Shown: positions 24,874 to 33,635 of the stretch, piece by piece
How the letters are laid out: each line of letters starts with the position of its first letter
How positions within the stretch are numbered: position 1 is the first letter of the stretch
DNA from: a bacterium HR33
GTDB taxonomy: Bacteria; Gemmatimonadota; Gemmatimonadetes; Gemmatimonadales; GWC2-71-9
Length of the DNA stretch: 64,000 nucleotides
Reading direction: 5' to 3'
NCBI GenBank assembly: GCA_002923375.1
Contig: BEIJ01000001.1
Location: forward strand, 1,485,730 to 1,549,729
The notes under the pieces: model-generated
Databases searched by the model: none
The model's input: the letters and a program-made list of their open reading frames with translations, nothing else
What the model was told of the DNA's origin: nothing
Program-made: the position numbers and the translations under genes

Positions 24874-26580
24874 TCATCGCGGCCTCAGCACCCTTCCCGG
24901 TCTGGCTCCCGTGTGCTCTCCGTCCCGCAGGACCCATTGGCCGTTGACCATGACGTGGGGAATCCCCACGGGGTACTGGTGCGGCCGTTCGAAGGTGGCG
25001 CGGTCGGCAACAGTAGCCGGGTCGAATACTACCACGTCCGCGTAGCTCCCAGGAGCCAAAACACCCCGTCCTTCGAGCCGGAGGAGGCGGGCGGGAACGG
25101 CGGTCATTTTGTGGATCGCCTGTTCCAGAGAAAGAGCCCGCCGCTCCCGGCAGACGTAGCCCAGCACTCGGGGGAAAGCGCCGAAATTTCTGGGATGGGG
25201 CGACCCCTGGGCCAGCGGCCCTTCGGCGGCGAGGGCCGATCCGTCGGAACAGACCATCGCAGCGCGGTGTCTCAAGAATCGCAAGACGTTTTCCTCGCTC
25301 ATCCCGAAACCGATCATCCCGCTCCGGTTGCGATCCTTGACCACCAGCTCGACCAGCAGCTGGTACGGTTCCGTGCCGCGCTCTCCCGCCAGTTCGCCCA
25401 GGCGCCGTCCTCGCGCCCAGGCCAAACTGTCAGCCCCGGTGTTGCTTATCTGCACCGCATCCCAAGAGCCGAGTTGGGCGATCTTGTCGCGCACGTAGAC
25501 CTCGATCCGCGATGCGAGCGAAGGATCCGCGAGCCTCGCCAAAAAAGCTTCGGTGCCGCCTTCCCGAGCCCAAACGGGAAACAGGTTGCTGAGCCCGGTA
25601 CTGTAGGCGACGTAAGGATAGACGTCGAAGCTGAGATCGATCCCGGAGGCGGCGGCGCGGTCAATCACTTCCAGCAGCGGGTCCGCCTTCCACCAGTTCC
25701 GCTGGCCCTGGGCTTTGAGATGGGAGATGTGAACCGGTACCCCGGCCCGCCGTCCGACGTTGATCGCTTCCTCCACGGCAGCGAGGAGCCGGTCGTCTTC
25801 GTTGCGCAAGTGGCTGGCGTAGGGAAGCCTGCGGGGTGCCAGCGGCCGGGCGATCTCGGCCAGCTCCTCGAGATCGGCAAAAGCTCCGGGCAGGTATTCT
25901 AAACCGCTGGAGACTCCGCACGCTCCCTCTTGCAGCGCCCGCTCCACCAGTTCGGCCATCTCTCTGCGCTGTTTCTCGGACGCCGGTTCCGCGCTGTCAC
26001 CCATGACGAAGCTTCGTACCGTCCCGTGCCCCACCATACTGGCCAGATTGACCGCCGGTTTGTCTCGCTCCAATCGCTTGAAGAACCCCGCCAAGTCCCG
26101 AAAATCGATCTCGATTCCGTAGCGGGAGCGATAAGCAGCGCGGGTTTCTTGGAAACGGGCCTCACTCCACGGGCCGATCGAGCTCCCATCCTGTCCCGCC
26201 ACCTCGGTGGTCACTCCTTGCCGTACCTTGCTTTGGGCAAGGGGATCTACCAGGAGAACCAAATCGCTGTGCGAATGGATATCGATGAAACCGGGAGCCA
26301 CGGCCAGCCCGTCCACCCGTACGATCTCAGCGCCCGGCGCCTCCAGGCCCGCGCCTATCGCCTCTATGCGGTCGCCTGCGATCGCCACATCCGCCTCCCG
26401 GGGTGGTGCTCCGGTGCCGTCGTACACCAACCCGCCCCGCAGGATCATTCCCGCACGGGCGCTGCCTCTGGTTGAGACCCGCAGCCAGGGCAGTGGTCCA
26501 AAATCGAAAGAGACCACTGCCCCGGCGGCAAGGGACACCGACCGGAGGAACTCTCTTCGCGAACGGACGCCCCGGGACAC
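24874..26580 (-). CDS. D-aminoacylase / N-acyl-D-amino-acid deacylase family amidohydrolase, Tat-exported
   Basis: A 568-aa protein with Tat motif SRREFLRSVSLAAGAVV. Amidohydrolase features: GLVYDGTGAPPREADVAIAG, metal motif DIHSHSDL, KVRQGVTTEVAGQDG, GVSSGLEYLPG, HISHLKAQGQRNWWK, and late Asp in VCSDGSAL followed by HPRNFGAFPRVL. The motif set is that of D-aminoacylases/dihydroorotase-like deacetylases, which free D-amino acids from N-acyl forms. It stands between greA and the S9 peptidase gene (4 bp gap), so it probably forms part of an exported amino-acid-derivative breakdown set. Confidence 0.88.
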   Translation of the reverse strand: MSRGVRSRREFLRSVSLAAGAVVSFDFGPLPWLRVSTRGSARAGMILRGGLVYDGTGAPPREADVAIAGDRIEAIGAGLEAPGAEIVRVDGLAVAPGFIDIHSHSDLVLLVDPLAQSKVRQGVTTEVAGQDGSSIGPWSEARFQETRAAYRSRYGIEIDFRDLAGFFKRLERDKPAVNLASMVGHGTVRSFVMGDSAEPASEKQRREMAELVERALQEGACGVSSGLEYLPGAFADLEELAEIARPLAPRRLPYASHLRNEDDRLLAAVEEAINVGRRAGVPVHISHLKAQGQRNWWKADPLLEVIDRAAASGIDLSFDVYPYVAYSTGLSNLFPVWAREGGTEAFLARLADPSLASRIEVYVRDKIAQLGSWDAVQISNTGADSLAWARGRRLGELAGERGTEPYQLLVELVVKDRNRSGMIGFGMSEENVLRFLRHRAAMVCSDGSALAAEGPLAQGSPHPRNFGAFPRVLGYVCRERRALSLEQAIHKMTAVPARLLRLEGRGVLAPGSYADVVVFDPATVADRATFERPHQYPVGIPHVMVNGQWVLRDGEHTGARPGRVLRPR

Positions 26581-26584
26581 GGAC

Positions 26585-28645
26585 TCAGGGCTGCGGGGAT
26601 ACGCGGGCGGCTTCCCGCGCGGTGTCCGCCGGCGGTTTTTCCCAAACGTAAGTGCGGTTCATAGCGTACCGCTCGAACCAGTCCAGCTCGGCGTTCATTT
26701 TGAAGAGCTGGTGCCGCAGCTCGCGCCAGCCGTGGGGCTCCCGCGGTGCCACGTACAGCCGGGTGGGCACGCCGTTAGACTTCAGCGCGCGATACAGCTC
26801 TACTGACTGCGGCATCGGCACCCGCTCGTCGTTTTCGCCTACCAAAATCAGCGTCGGCGTCTTCACATTGGCGATGTACTTGAGGGGCGAATGCTCCCAG
26901 TACACGTCTATGGGGGCGTTCGCTTCCCAGGGGGTGCCGCCGAACCACGGCGTACGGTTGTTTCTCACGTCGCTCTGCCCGTACATGGAAATCCAATTGA
27001 CCGCCCCCGCTCCCGACGAGGCCGCTTTGAAGCGGTCGGTGAAGGTAATGATCTTGTTGGTCATGTGGCCGCCGGCGCTCCAACCCATCTTCACAAGCCG
27101 TTCGGGATCGGCCACGCCCATTGCGATCACATGGTCAACCCCCGCCAGCACATCCAAGTGCGCATTGTTGAAATAGTGACCGACCATATCCCTTAGAAAA
27201 TCGTCGCCGTAACCGGTGCTTCCCCGGTAGTTGGGACGCAGCACGGCGTACCCCTTGGCGGCCAGCACCGGCACGTAGTTGCCCGTCCCGCCGGCGAAAC
27301 CGTACTTGTCCGACGCCCGGGGACCGCCGTGGGTCTGGACCACCAGGGGATACCGGGTTCCGGGCCGATAGTCGATGGGATAATAAAGCAGGCCTTCTAC
27401 CGTGACGCCGTCGGCCCCCTTCCATTCGATCTTTTCCTGCCGGGGGAGTTCGAATTCACGCTCTAGATAGTCGAAAACCCGGGTCACCTTCCGGAGCGGT
27501 CTTCCCGGCCGCTCTAGCAGCCACACGTCGCCCGGATTGGTGGGCTGATCGAGACTTAGAACATGGATATCTCCCTTGGGAGCCGGTTCCCACGAGCGAA
27601 TGGCGTGATTTCCTTCGGTGAGCTGGCGCAGCCGGTTGCCGGCCAGTTCGAGCTGAAAGAGCTGGCTGTGGACTCCCAGATTTGCGGTAAAAAAGATCGA
27701 CCGGCCATCGGCGGACCAGTGGGCCTCTCCGATTTCGTAAGGGAGATCTTCCAGTAGAATCTGGGGATCGCCTCCCGCCGCGGGCAGCAAAAAGAGATTG
27801 TCGTTGTAGTAAGGCTCGAAGTTCCGGTTCACATCGGCGGTAAAGAGTATCCGGCTGTTGTCGGGCGACAGTTTGGCTCCGCTTTCCGCCACTTGGTTGC
27901 GGGTCAGCTGCGTCGCTCCGGAGCCGTCGGCATTCATGACCCATATCTCGCTCTGCCAGCTATACCCCAACAGGGGATTGGGCGCGCGGTGGAAGACTAT
28001 CTTGGTCCCGTCGCGGGAAAGGGAGTAGTTGAGCACCGAGTAGTCGCCTTGGGTAATTCGCTCTTCCCGCCCCTCAGGAACCGCAACCTTCCACAGGTGC
28101 CGCTGCTGGTAATTCTCTTCGAAAGCGTAAACGTCGTCACGGGATCGCTCCCGTTCCCGCTGTTCGGCGCTTTTGGGATCCGAAGCGAGGAAATAGATCC
28201 ACTTCCCGTCCGGTGACCACGTAATGTTGGACACTCCGGTCTGGTGCCGGGTCAACTGGCGAGCTTCACCGCCGGAATTTTCGATCAGGTAGATCTGGGT
28301 CTGCTCGTCGTCGCCCCGCTGGGCCAAGAAGGCTATGACCCTGCCGTCGGGAGACCAGCGGGGGCTCGATTCGCCGCGCTCGCCATTGGTCAACTGTATC
28401 GCCCCACTGCCGTCCGCATTGATGCGCCAGATGTGGCTGATCCGGCGGTTTGCCTTCCAGTCGGCTCGGGCTAAGGTGTAAACCAGCTGGCTCCCGTCGG
28501 GAGACAGTTGCGGATCTCCCAAGGACGGTACCTCCAAGAGATCCACCAGCGTCATAAGCCGTTTGTTCTGAGCCGCGGCGGGCTGGATAGCGAAAGCCAG
28601 GAACAGCCAGGATACGGCCGTCAAGATTCGAACTATCCGATGCAT
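26585..28645 (-). CDS. S9 family prolyl oligopeptidase-type exported peptidase
   Basis: A 686-aa protein from ATG 28645, preceded by GGAGG. A signal peptide (ILTAVSWLFLAFAIQPAAAQ) is followed by a WD-like propeller of TolB type with repeated SPDGxxI motifs (LSPDGSQLVYTL, WSPDGRVIAFLA, WSPDGKWIYFLA). The C-terminal alpha/beta hydrolase has nucleophile MGWSAGGHMTNK, acid LILVGENDERVPMPQ and His in VAPREPHGW. It cleaves short peptides, likely outside the cytoplasm. It is divergent from the cupin gene, with about 170 bp between them that could hold both promoters. Confidence 0.92.
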   Translation of the reverse strand: MHRIVRILTAVSWLFLAFAIQPAAAQNKRLMTLVDLLEVPSLGDPQLSPDGSQLVYTLARADWKANRRISHIWRINADGSGAIQLTNGERGESSPRWSPDGRVIAFLAQRGDDEQTQIYLIENSGGEARQLTRHQTGVSNITWSPDGKWIYFLASDPKSAEQRERERSRDDVYAFEENYQQRHLWKVAVPEGREERITQGDYSVLNYSLSRDGTKIVFHRAPNPLLGYSWQSEIWVMNADGSGATQLTRNQVAESGAKLSPDNSRILFTADVNRNFEPYYNDNLFLLPAAGGDPQILLEDLPYEIGEAHWSADGRSIFFTANLGVHSQLFQLELAGNRLRQLTEGNHAIRSWEPAPKGDIHVLSLDQPTNPGDVWLLERPGRPLRKVTRVFDYLEREFELPRQEKIEWKGADGVTVEGLLYYPIDYRPGTRYPLVVQTHGGPRASDKYGFAGGTGNYVPVLAAKGYAVLRPNYRGSTGYGDDFLRDMVGHYFNNAHLDVLAGVDHVIAMGVADPERLVKMGWSAGGHMTNKIITFTDRFKAASSGAGAVNWISMYGQSDVRNNRTPWFGGTPWEANAPIDVYWEHSPLKYIANVKTPTLILVGENDERVPMPQSVELYRALKSNGVPTRLYVAPREPHGWRELRHQLFKMNAELDWFERYAMNRTYVWEKPPADTAREAARVSPQP

Positions 28646-28814
28646 CGAGTGCCTCCGAGAACGATCGTGACGATCTTTTGCGACGCCTGTCGCGAACAAG
28701 ATAGGAGGCCGAACTCGGCTCGGCGAGTGGCAGCGACTCTTGCGCCTCCTTGCATCCGGACCGTAACGTCACAGGACGGAAACAACGAGAATCGTCAACC
28801 CAAGGGGAGGTTGC

Positions 28815-29189
28815 ATGACGTCACCGGCTAGGGTGCGCCATTATCGCTGGGAGGATCTTCCCAAGGAGCGTTTGAACGACCTGCTGGACCGGCGTCTCAT
28901 CACCGGCGAGCGGGTGATGCTGGCCCACGTCTATTTGAAGAAGGGCTGCGTCGTACCCCGGCACGCCCACGAGAACGAGCAGCTTACGTACATCCTGGAG
29001 GGGGCGCTGCGGTTCTGGATCGGAGAGGACGAGAGCCAGGAGGTGGTGGTTCGTTCGGGAGAAGTGCTGCACATTCCTTCGAACGTCCCCCACAAGGCTG
29101 AAGCTCTGGAGGACACCTTGGACGTGGACGTCTTCAGCCCGCCGAGGCAGGACTGGCTCTCCGGCACGGACAGCTATTTGAGAGGTTGA
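28815..29189 (+). CDS. Cupin domain protein
   Basis: A 124-aa single-domain cupin. Motif 1: PRHAHENEQLTYILEGALRF (His, His, Glu metal ligands). Motif 2: GEVLHIPSNVPHKAEAL (late His). It is likely a small metal-binding enzyme or binding protein; the reaction is not predictable. ATG 28815 follows GGGGAGG. It is 53 bp upstream of ilvE on the same strand and possibly co-transcribed. Confidence 0.88.
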   Translation: MTSPARVRHYRWEDLPKERLNDLLDRRLITGERVMLAHVYLKKGCVVPRHAHENEQLTYILEGALRFWIGEDESQEVVVRSGEVLHIPSNVPHKAEALEDTLDVDVFSPPRQDWLSGTDSYLRG

Positions 29190-29242
29190 ACCCGAGGTGA
29201 TGTACCGTTCGGACTCGGTCATCGAAGCGAGAGGTTGGACTC

Positions 29243-30196
29243 GTGACATACCATCGGATTAGGGAATCGAAGTGGATCTGGCATAACGGGGAATTCATTC
29301 CTTGGGGCGAGGCCAAGGTTCACGTGATGAGCCCCGCGGTGGCTTTCGGCTCTTCGGTTTTCGAAGGGATCCGCTGCTACCGCACGGCGCAGGGCCCGGC
29401 GATCTTCCGCCTTCGGGATCACCTGCGCCGGCTGGAAGACTCCTGCCGGGTTTATCGGATGCAGCTGCCCTACACCCTGGACCGGTTGGCGGAGGCTTGC
29501 GTGGCGGTGGTGGAAAAAAACGAGCTGGAGGAATGCTACATCCGGCCGGCGGTGCTGCGGGGGTACGGTCCGGCGGGAATGAACGCGCTCCAAGCCCCGA
29601 TCGAAGTGTACATACCGTGTTTCCCCTGGGGCCCATACCTGGGCGAAAACGCCCTGGAAAAGGGCGTGGATGTGTGTGTTTCCACCTGGCAGCGGGCCGA
29701 ACCCAACACCTTCCCCGTAATGGCCAAGGCGGCGGGTCACTACAACAACGCGCAACTGATGAAGATGGAAGCGATCCTCAACGGATATGCGGAAGCGATA
29801 GCGCTGGGCCCCGGAGGCCTGGTGAGCGAAGGCAGCGGGGAGAATGTGTTTTTGGTGCGCGACGGAGTCTTGATCACGCCCCAGGTGGACGGAACCTGGC
29901 TCAAGGGGATCACGCGGGACACGATTCTGGTCTTGGCCCGGGAGATGGGCATACCGGTCAGGGAGCAGTCGGTGCCGCGCGAGATGTTGTACACTGCGGA
30001 CGAGGTGTTCGTGACCGGAACCGCCGCGGAAGTGACCCCGGTGCGCTCCATCGACAAGATTCCCGTAGGTAATGGGGAAGTGGGGCCGATCACCCGCAAG
30101 CTTCAATCTCGTTTCCTGGACATAGTGCACGGGCGGGTGCCCGACTCCCACGGCTGGCTGACCTTGGTGATGCGGCCCGCCGCCGCGCGCCGGTGA
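29243..30196 (+). CDS. ilvE: Branched-chain-amino-acid aminotransferase
   Basis: A 317-aa PLP fold-type IV enzyme starting at GTG 29243 after GAGAGG. The N-terminus WIWHNGEFIPWGEAKVHVMS and FGSSVFEGIRCYRT are typical of IlvE. The PLP lysine lies in AKAAGHYNNAQLMKMEA. The specificity region holds GLVSEGSGENVFLVRDG and LYTADEVFVTGTAAEVTPV. It exchanges amino groups between Val/Leu/Ile and 2-oxoglutarate. Its last codons overlap the GTG of the next gene. Confidence 0.93.
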   Translation: MTYHRIRESKWIWHNGEFIPWGEAKVHVMSPAVAFGSSVFEGIRCYRTAQGPAIFRLRDHLRRLEDSCRVYRMQLPYTLDRLAEACVAVVEKNELEECYIRPAVLRGYGPAGMNALQAPIEVYIPCFPWGPYLGENALEKGVDVCVSTWQRAEPNTFPVMAKAAGHYNNAQLMKMEAILNGYAEAIALGPGGLVSEGSGENVFLVRDGVLITPQVDGTWLKGITRDTILVLAREMGIPVREQSVPREMLYTADEVFVTGTAAEVTPVRSIDKIPVGNGEVGPITRKLQSRFLDIVHGRVPDSHGWLTLVMRPAAARR

Positions 30197-31695
30197 GGGT
30201 GAAGGCTCCGGAATCTCTCACCCTGATAGCTCGGGCGGCTGAACACAACGCGCGGCTCGCGATCGTGGCGCGCGAAGGAGAATTCTCCTACCGCGATCTC
30301 TTGGACGCCTCCCACCGGATTGCGTCGGCTCTTCTGGAAGACGAACCCGATTTGAGGGAAGCTAGAGTGGCATATCTCTGCGAGCCGGGTTTTACCTATG
30401 CCGCCGCTCAGTGGGGTATTTGGCGCGCGGGCGGGATCGCCGTACCGCTTCCTCCCTTCTATCCCGAGGCGGAGATCGAGTACGTGCTCCGGGACAGTGA
30501 AGTATCTCGGGTGGTGGTCCAGGATGCCCTGTCCCAGAAGGTGAGCGGTTTGGCTGCGCGATACCGGATCCGAGTGCTGGAGGCGAAAAAGGCGCTGGCT
30601 GCGGCAAAAAAGCCTCTGCCTGCGGTCGAGCCCCGGAGGAGAGCCCAGATCTTCTACACCAGTGGTACCACCGCCCGGCCCAAGGGCGCGGTCCTCACTC
30701 ACGCGAACCTAGAAGCGCAAGTGAGAAGTCTGGTAGAGGCGTGGGAGTGGAGCTCCGCCGACCGGATCTTGAACGTGCTTCCCCTGCATCACGTTCACGG
30801 GGTGATCAACGTGCTCACCTGTGCGCTCTGGTCCGGTGCCGTCTGCGAGCTTATGCCGCGTTTCGATCCCGGCGAGGTCTGGGGCCGGATCGCGCGCGGC
30901 GGACTCACCCTTTTCATGGCGGTGCCGACGATATACGCCAGGTTGATCCGCGCCTGGGAGGAAGCCGATCCCGAACGTAGGGAGGCGATGTCTCAAGGCG
31001 CTAGATCGCTGCGCCTTATGGTGTCGGGCTCCGCTCCTCTGCCGGTAACCGTCATGGAACGATGGCGCGAGATCACCGGCCACGTTTTACTGGAACGTTA
31101 CGGCATGACGGAAATAGGGATGGCCCTTTCGAATCCCCTCAGAGGGGTCCGGGTACCGGGCTCCGTGGGGACACCCCTTCCCGGTGTGCAAGTGCGTCTG
31201 GTGGACGAAAGCGGCTGCGAGGTCCCGCCCGGTGTGCCCGGCGAAATAGAGGTGAGAGGTCCGGGAGTATTCCTCGAATACTGGGGCCGGCCGGAGGCTA
31301 CTCGGGAAGCGTTCCGCGACGGGTGGTTTCGAACCGGCGATATCGGCGTCTTGGAGGAAGGCCGCTATCGGATCCTGGGGCGCAAGAGCGTGGACATCAT
31401 AAAGAGCGGCGGCTACAAGATATCGGCGGTTGAGATCGAAACCGCCCTGCGCGGCCATCCCGACATAGACGACTGCGCCGTGGTAGCCGTACCCGATGCG
31501 GAGCTGGGAGAAATAGCCTGCGCCGCGGTCGTCCCGCGGCAGGGAAGGGACTTGGACGCGGAGGATCTCCGCCAGTGGCTCAAGGAACGGCTGGCGGCCT
31601 ACAAAGTGCCCAGGCGGTTTCTGGTGACGAGGGAGCTACCGCGCAACGCGTTGGGTAAGGTCCTCAAGCCGGAGCTCGCCGCGCGCTTCAGCTGA
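30193..31695 (+). CDS. Acyl-CoA synthetase, malonyl-CoA synthetase-like (ACSF3/MatB type)
   Basis: A 500-aa AMP-forming ligase starting at GTG 30193, overlapping the ilvE stop (GTGA). Phosphate-binding motif YTSGTTARPKGAVLTHANL, then LPLHHVHGVINVLTCALWSG and YGMTEIGMALSNPLRGVRVP, GWFRTGDIG, and the C-terminal Lys region PRNALGKVLK. The LPLHHVHGV and YGMTEIGMAL stretches closely recall ACSF3 and MatB, which activate malonate or methylmalonate to CoA esters. The facing gene is a MatC-like carrier, which supports malonate as substrate. Other short dicarboxylates or acids remain possible. Confidence 0.85.
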   Translation: MRVKAPESLTLIARAAEHNARLAIVAREGEFSYRDLLDASHRIASALLEDEPDLREARVAYLCEPGFTYAAAQWGIWRAGGIAVPLPPFYPEAEIEYVLRDSEVSRVVVQDALSQKVSGLAARYRIRVLEAKKALAAAKKPLPAVEPRRRAQIFYTSGTTARPKGAVLTHANLEAQVRSLVEAWEWSSADRILNVLPLHHVHGVINVLTCALWSGAVCELMPRFDPGEVWGRIARGGLTLFMAVPTIYARLIRAWEEADPERREAMSQGARSLRLMVSGSAPLPVTVMERWREITGHVLLERYGMTEIGMALSNPLRGVRVPGSVGTPLPGVQVRLVDESGCEVPPGVPGEIEVRGPGVFLEYWGRPEATREAFRDGWFRTGDIGVLEEGRYRILGRKSVDIIKSGGYKISAVEIETALRGHPDIDDCAVVAVPDAELGEIACAAVVPRQGRDLDAEDLRQWLKERLAAYKVPRRFLVTRELPRNALGKVLKPELAARFS

Positions 31696-31714
31696 GCTCC
31701 ATCGCTCGGGAGCG

Positions 31715-32965
31715 CTACAGTAGCCCGAAGAAGACCCAGCAGACCACAGCCCCTACCACGGACATCGAAAGCCCCCAGGCTAGAACCTGGTTGAACAACT
31801 TTTGCCGGTCGTCGGTCGCCGCTGCAGCGAGGCAGATAGCCCCGATGGTAGAGAGCGGGGACACGTCCACCAGGTGTCCGCCCACGTTGATCGAAGAAGC
31901 TATCGCCATCGGGTCCGCCCCCAACCGTTCCGCCAGTCCCGGAACCGTGGGGAGGAAGGTCGGCAGCACTACGCCGACGGTGCTGCTGTATGCCGAAATC
32001 AGGCCGGCGACGAACGCCACGATCCCGGTCACAGTGGTGGGTGTCGAGAGCGCTACCAGCATGTCCACTATCACCTCGATGCCGCCGGTTTTTTCCAGAA
32101 CCGATACCAAGGTGGAAACCCCGCAGACCAGCAAGATGGTGCTCCAAGGGACAGCCCTGATGGCGGCTTCTTGGTCAGCCACCCTGAGAATCAACAGCAG
32201 GGCCACGGCTACGAACGCGCCTACGATCAAATCCAGCTTGAAAAAGATGATGCTGGCCAGCAGAGCGCCGAGTACCGCAAGGGTGATCCACTGGCGGCGA
32301 TCGAAAGGTTCCAAATCCTCAGCCGGCAGATGGTCCGCGAGATTGACTCGCTCCTTGCTTCTCAGGAGCTTCATGCCGCCGAGGAGGAAGTAACCCGAGA
32401 ACGCCACGAAGGATTGGGCGATGAACGTGTTCCAGTAGGTGCGCCACTCCATTCCCGACAGCCCAGCTTGGCTCATCAGTTGGTTTGCCACGATGCCGGT
32501 AGGCGCGATGGGCGAAAACGCTCCCGCATTGCATCCGTTTCCCACCATGATCGTCATCAGGAAAGCGCTGATGCCCAAGCGGCCTGCGGCGGCCATGGCG
32601 ATCGGAGCGACCAGGGCGGTAGCCGCGATGTTCCCTCCACCCATCGTCGCGATCGCCACCGACAGGCCGAAGAACACTATCGGCACCATCCCCAGATTGC
32701 CCCGCGCCAGTCGGATGCTGTGGCGCGCGAGCTTGCTCAAGGTGCCGTTCACCTGCGCCTGGGCAAAAAGCAACATGACAGCCACCAAAATCAGGAACAG
32801 CGGCAGCGGAAAGCCCGACGTCACCTCCGAAGCCCGGAGGCCTCCCATACCCACACCCACCACGTAGGCCAGTGCGAGGGACAAAAGGCCCACATTTATC
32901 CGGAGAACGATTCCACCCACTACCGCCAAAGCCAGAGCCGCCAGAGACACCCACGCGAGATTCAT
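31715..32965 (-). CDS. MatC-like dicarboxylate carrier (SLC13/IT superfamily permease)
   Basis: A 416-aa polytopic protein with N-terminal MatC_N-like pattern (GIVLRINVGLLSLALAYVVG) and about 11 membrane segments. It has the paired re-entrant signature features of IT-superfamily transporters: GNGCNAGAFSPIAPTGIVAN and ASSINVGGHLVDVSPLSTIG. MatC imports malonate and related C3/C4 diacids. It converges with the malonyl-CoA-synthetase-like gene, 19 bp apart. The pairing suggests malonate uptake and activation. Confidence 0.85.
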   Translation of the reverse strand: MNLAWVSLAALALAVVGGIVLRINVGLLSLALAYVVGVGMGGLRASEVTSGFPLPLFLILVAVMLLFAQAQVNGTLSKLARHSIRLARGNLGMVPIVFFGLSVAIATMGGGNIAATALVAPIAMAAAGRLGISAFLMTIMVGNGCNAGAFSPIAPTGIVANQLMSQAGLSGMEWRTYWNTFIAQSFVAFSGYFLLGGMKLLRSKERVNLADHLPAEDLEPFDRRQWITLAVLGALLASIIFFKLDLIVGAFVAVALLLILRVADQEAAIRAVPWSTILLVCGVSTLVSVLEKTGGIEVIVDMLVALSTPTTVTGIVAFVAGLISAYSSTVGVVLPTFLPTVPGLAERLGADPMAIASSINVGGHLVDVSPLSTIGAICLAAAATDDRQKLFNQVLAWGLSMSVVGAVVCWVFFGLL

Positions 32966-33089
32966 TGCACAGCCGTCCCCTGTCCGATGGCGGGATAATT
33001 ATGGTGTCGCGAAACCGAGGATGCCAGGAAGGGAAAAACCCGGGTCCGGCGATCCGCCGGGCCCGGTACCGGTGCCAGTCGGGGCCTTA

Positions 33090-33545
33090 TCAGGCCGTCC
33101 GGCGCGACCTCATCTGCTCCTCCACCGACAGGGCTCCGGCTCCCCCCAGCATCAAGGTCACCAGGCCTCCGATGTAAAGCAGGCTTATCTCGTAACCTGG
33201 CATGCCGAACTGGGGACCGCTGTCGGTCATTCCGGTAATGTTCATGAAGCTGAAGCCTTGCGGGAGGTGAACCGTGAACATGGCTACCAGCATGTCGATG
33301 ATCAGAGGTATCGCCGCCAGCTGAACAAAGGCTCCGGCCAGCAGCGCCAGGCCCCCCACCAGCTCCACGATCCCGACGACCCACGCCGCCAGGCCGGGCG
33401 CAGGGACCCCTATCATTTGGAGCATTCCCACAAAGCTCTCATGCCCCGCGCTGGAGAACAGCTTGGGAAATCCGTGATACACAAATCCGAACCCTATGAC
33501 CAGGCGCAAAGCCAGGGGCGCCCAGTCGCGAACGGTCCGATGCAT
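33090..33545 (-). CDS. DoxX family membrane protein, second copy
   Basis: A 151-aa four-segment membrane protein (ALRLVIGFGFVYHGFPKLFSS, VGIVELVGGLALLAGAFVQL). It is distantly related to the DoxX at 1593-1991 but longer, and without an adjacent regulator. Role unknown; DoxX proteins are usually tied to the respiratory membrane or oxidative stress. It has an AT-richer upstream segment and stands apart from its neighbours by about 90 to 120 bp. Confidence 0.88.
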   Translation of the reverse strand: MHRTVRDWAPLALRLVIGFGFVYHGFPKLFSSAGHESFVGMLQMIGVPAPGLAAWVVGIVELVGGLALLAGAFVQLAAIPLIIDMLVAMFTVHLPQGFSFMNITGMTDSGPQFGMPGYEISLLYIGGLVTLMLGGAGALSVEEQMRSRRTA

Positions 33546-33635
33546 AGATCTTGCCTCCGGCGTTACGGTTGAACTGGAGCAACGAGCTGCTCAAAGGCAC
33601 AGTTGCTAAACCACGCCGGAGGCTCCGAGGTTCCT

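Noticed and set aside
23245-25902. 885-codon open frame on the plus strand
   Set aside because: It lies opposite three complete minus-strand genes (aminotransferase, greA, D-aminoacylase-like) and has a low-complexity His/Arg/Pro translation. High GC explains the lack of stops.
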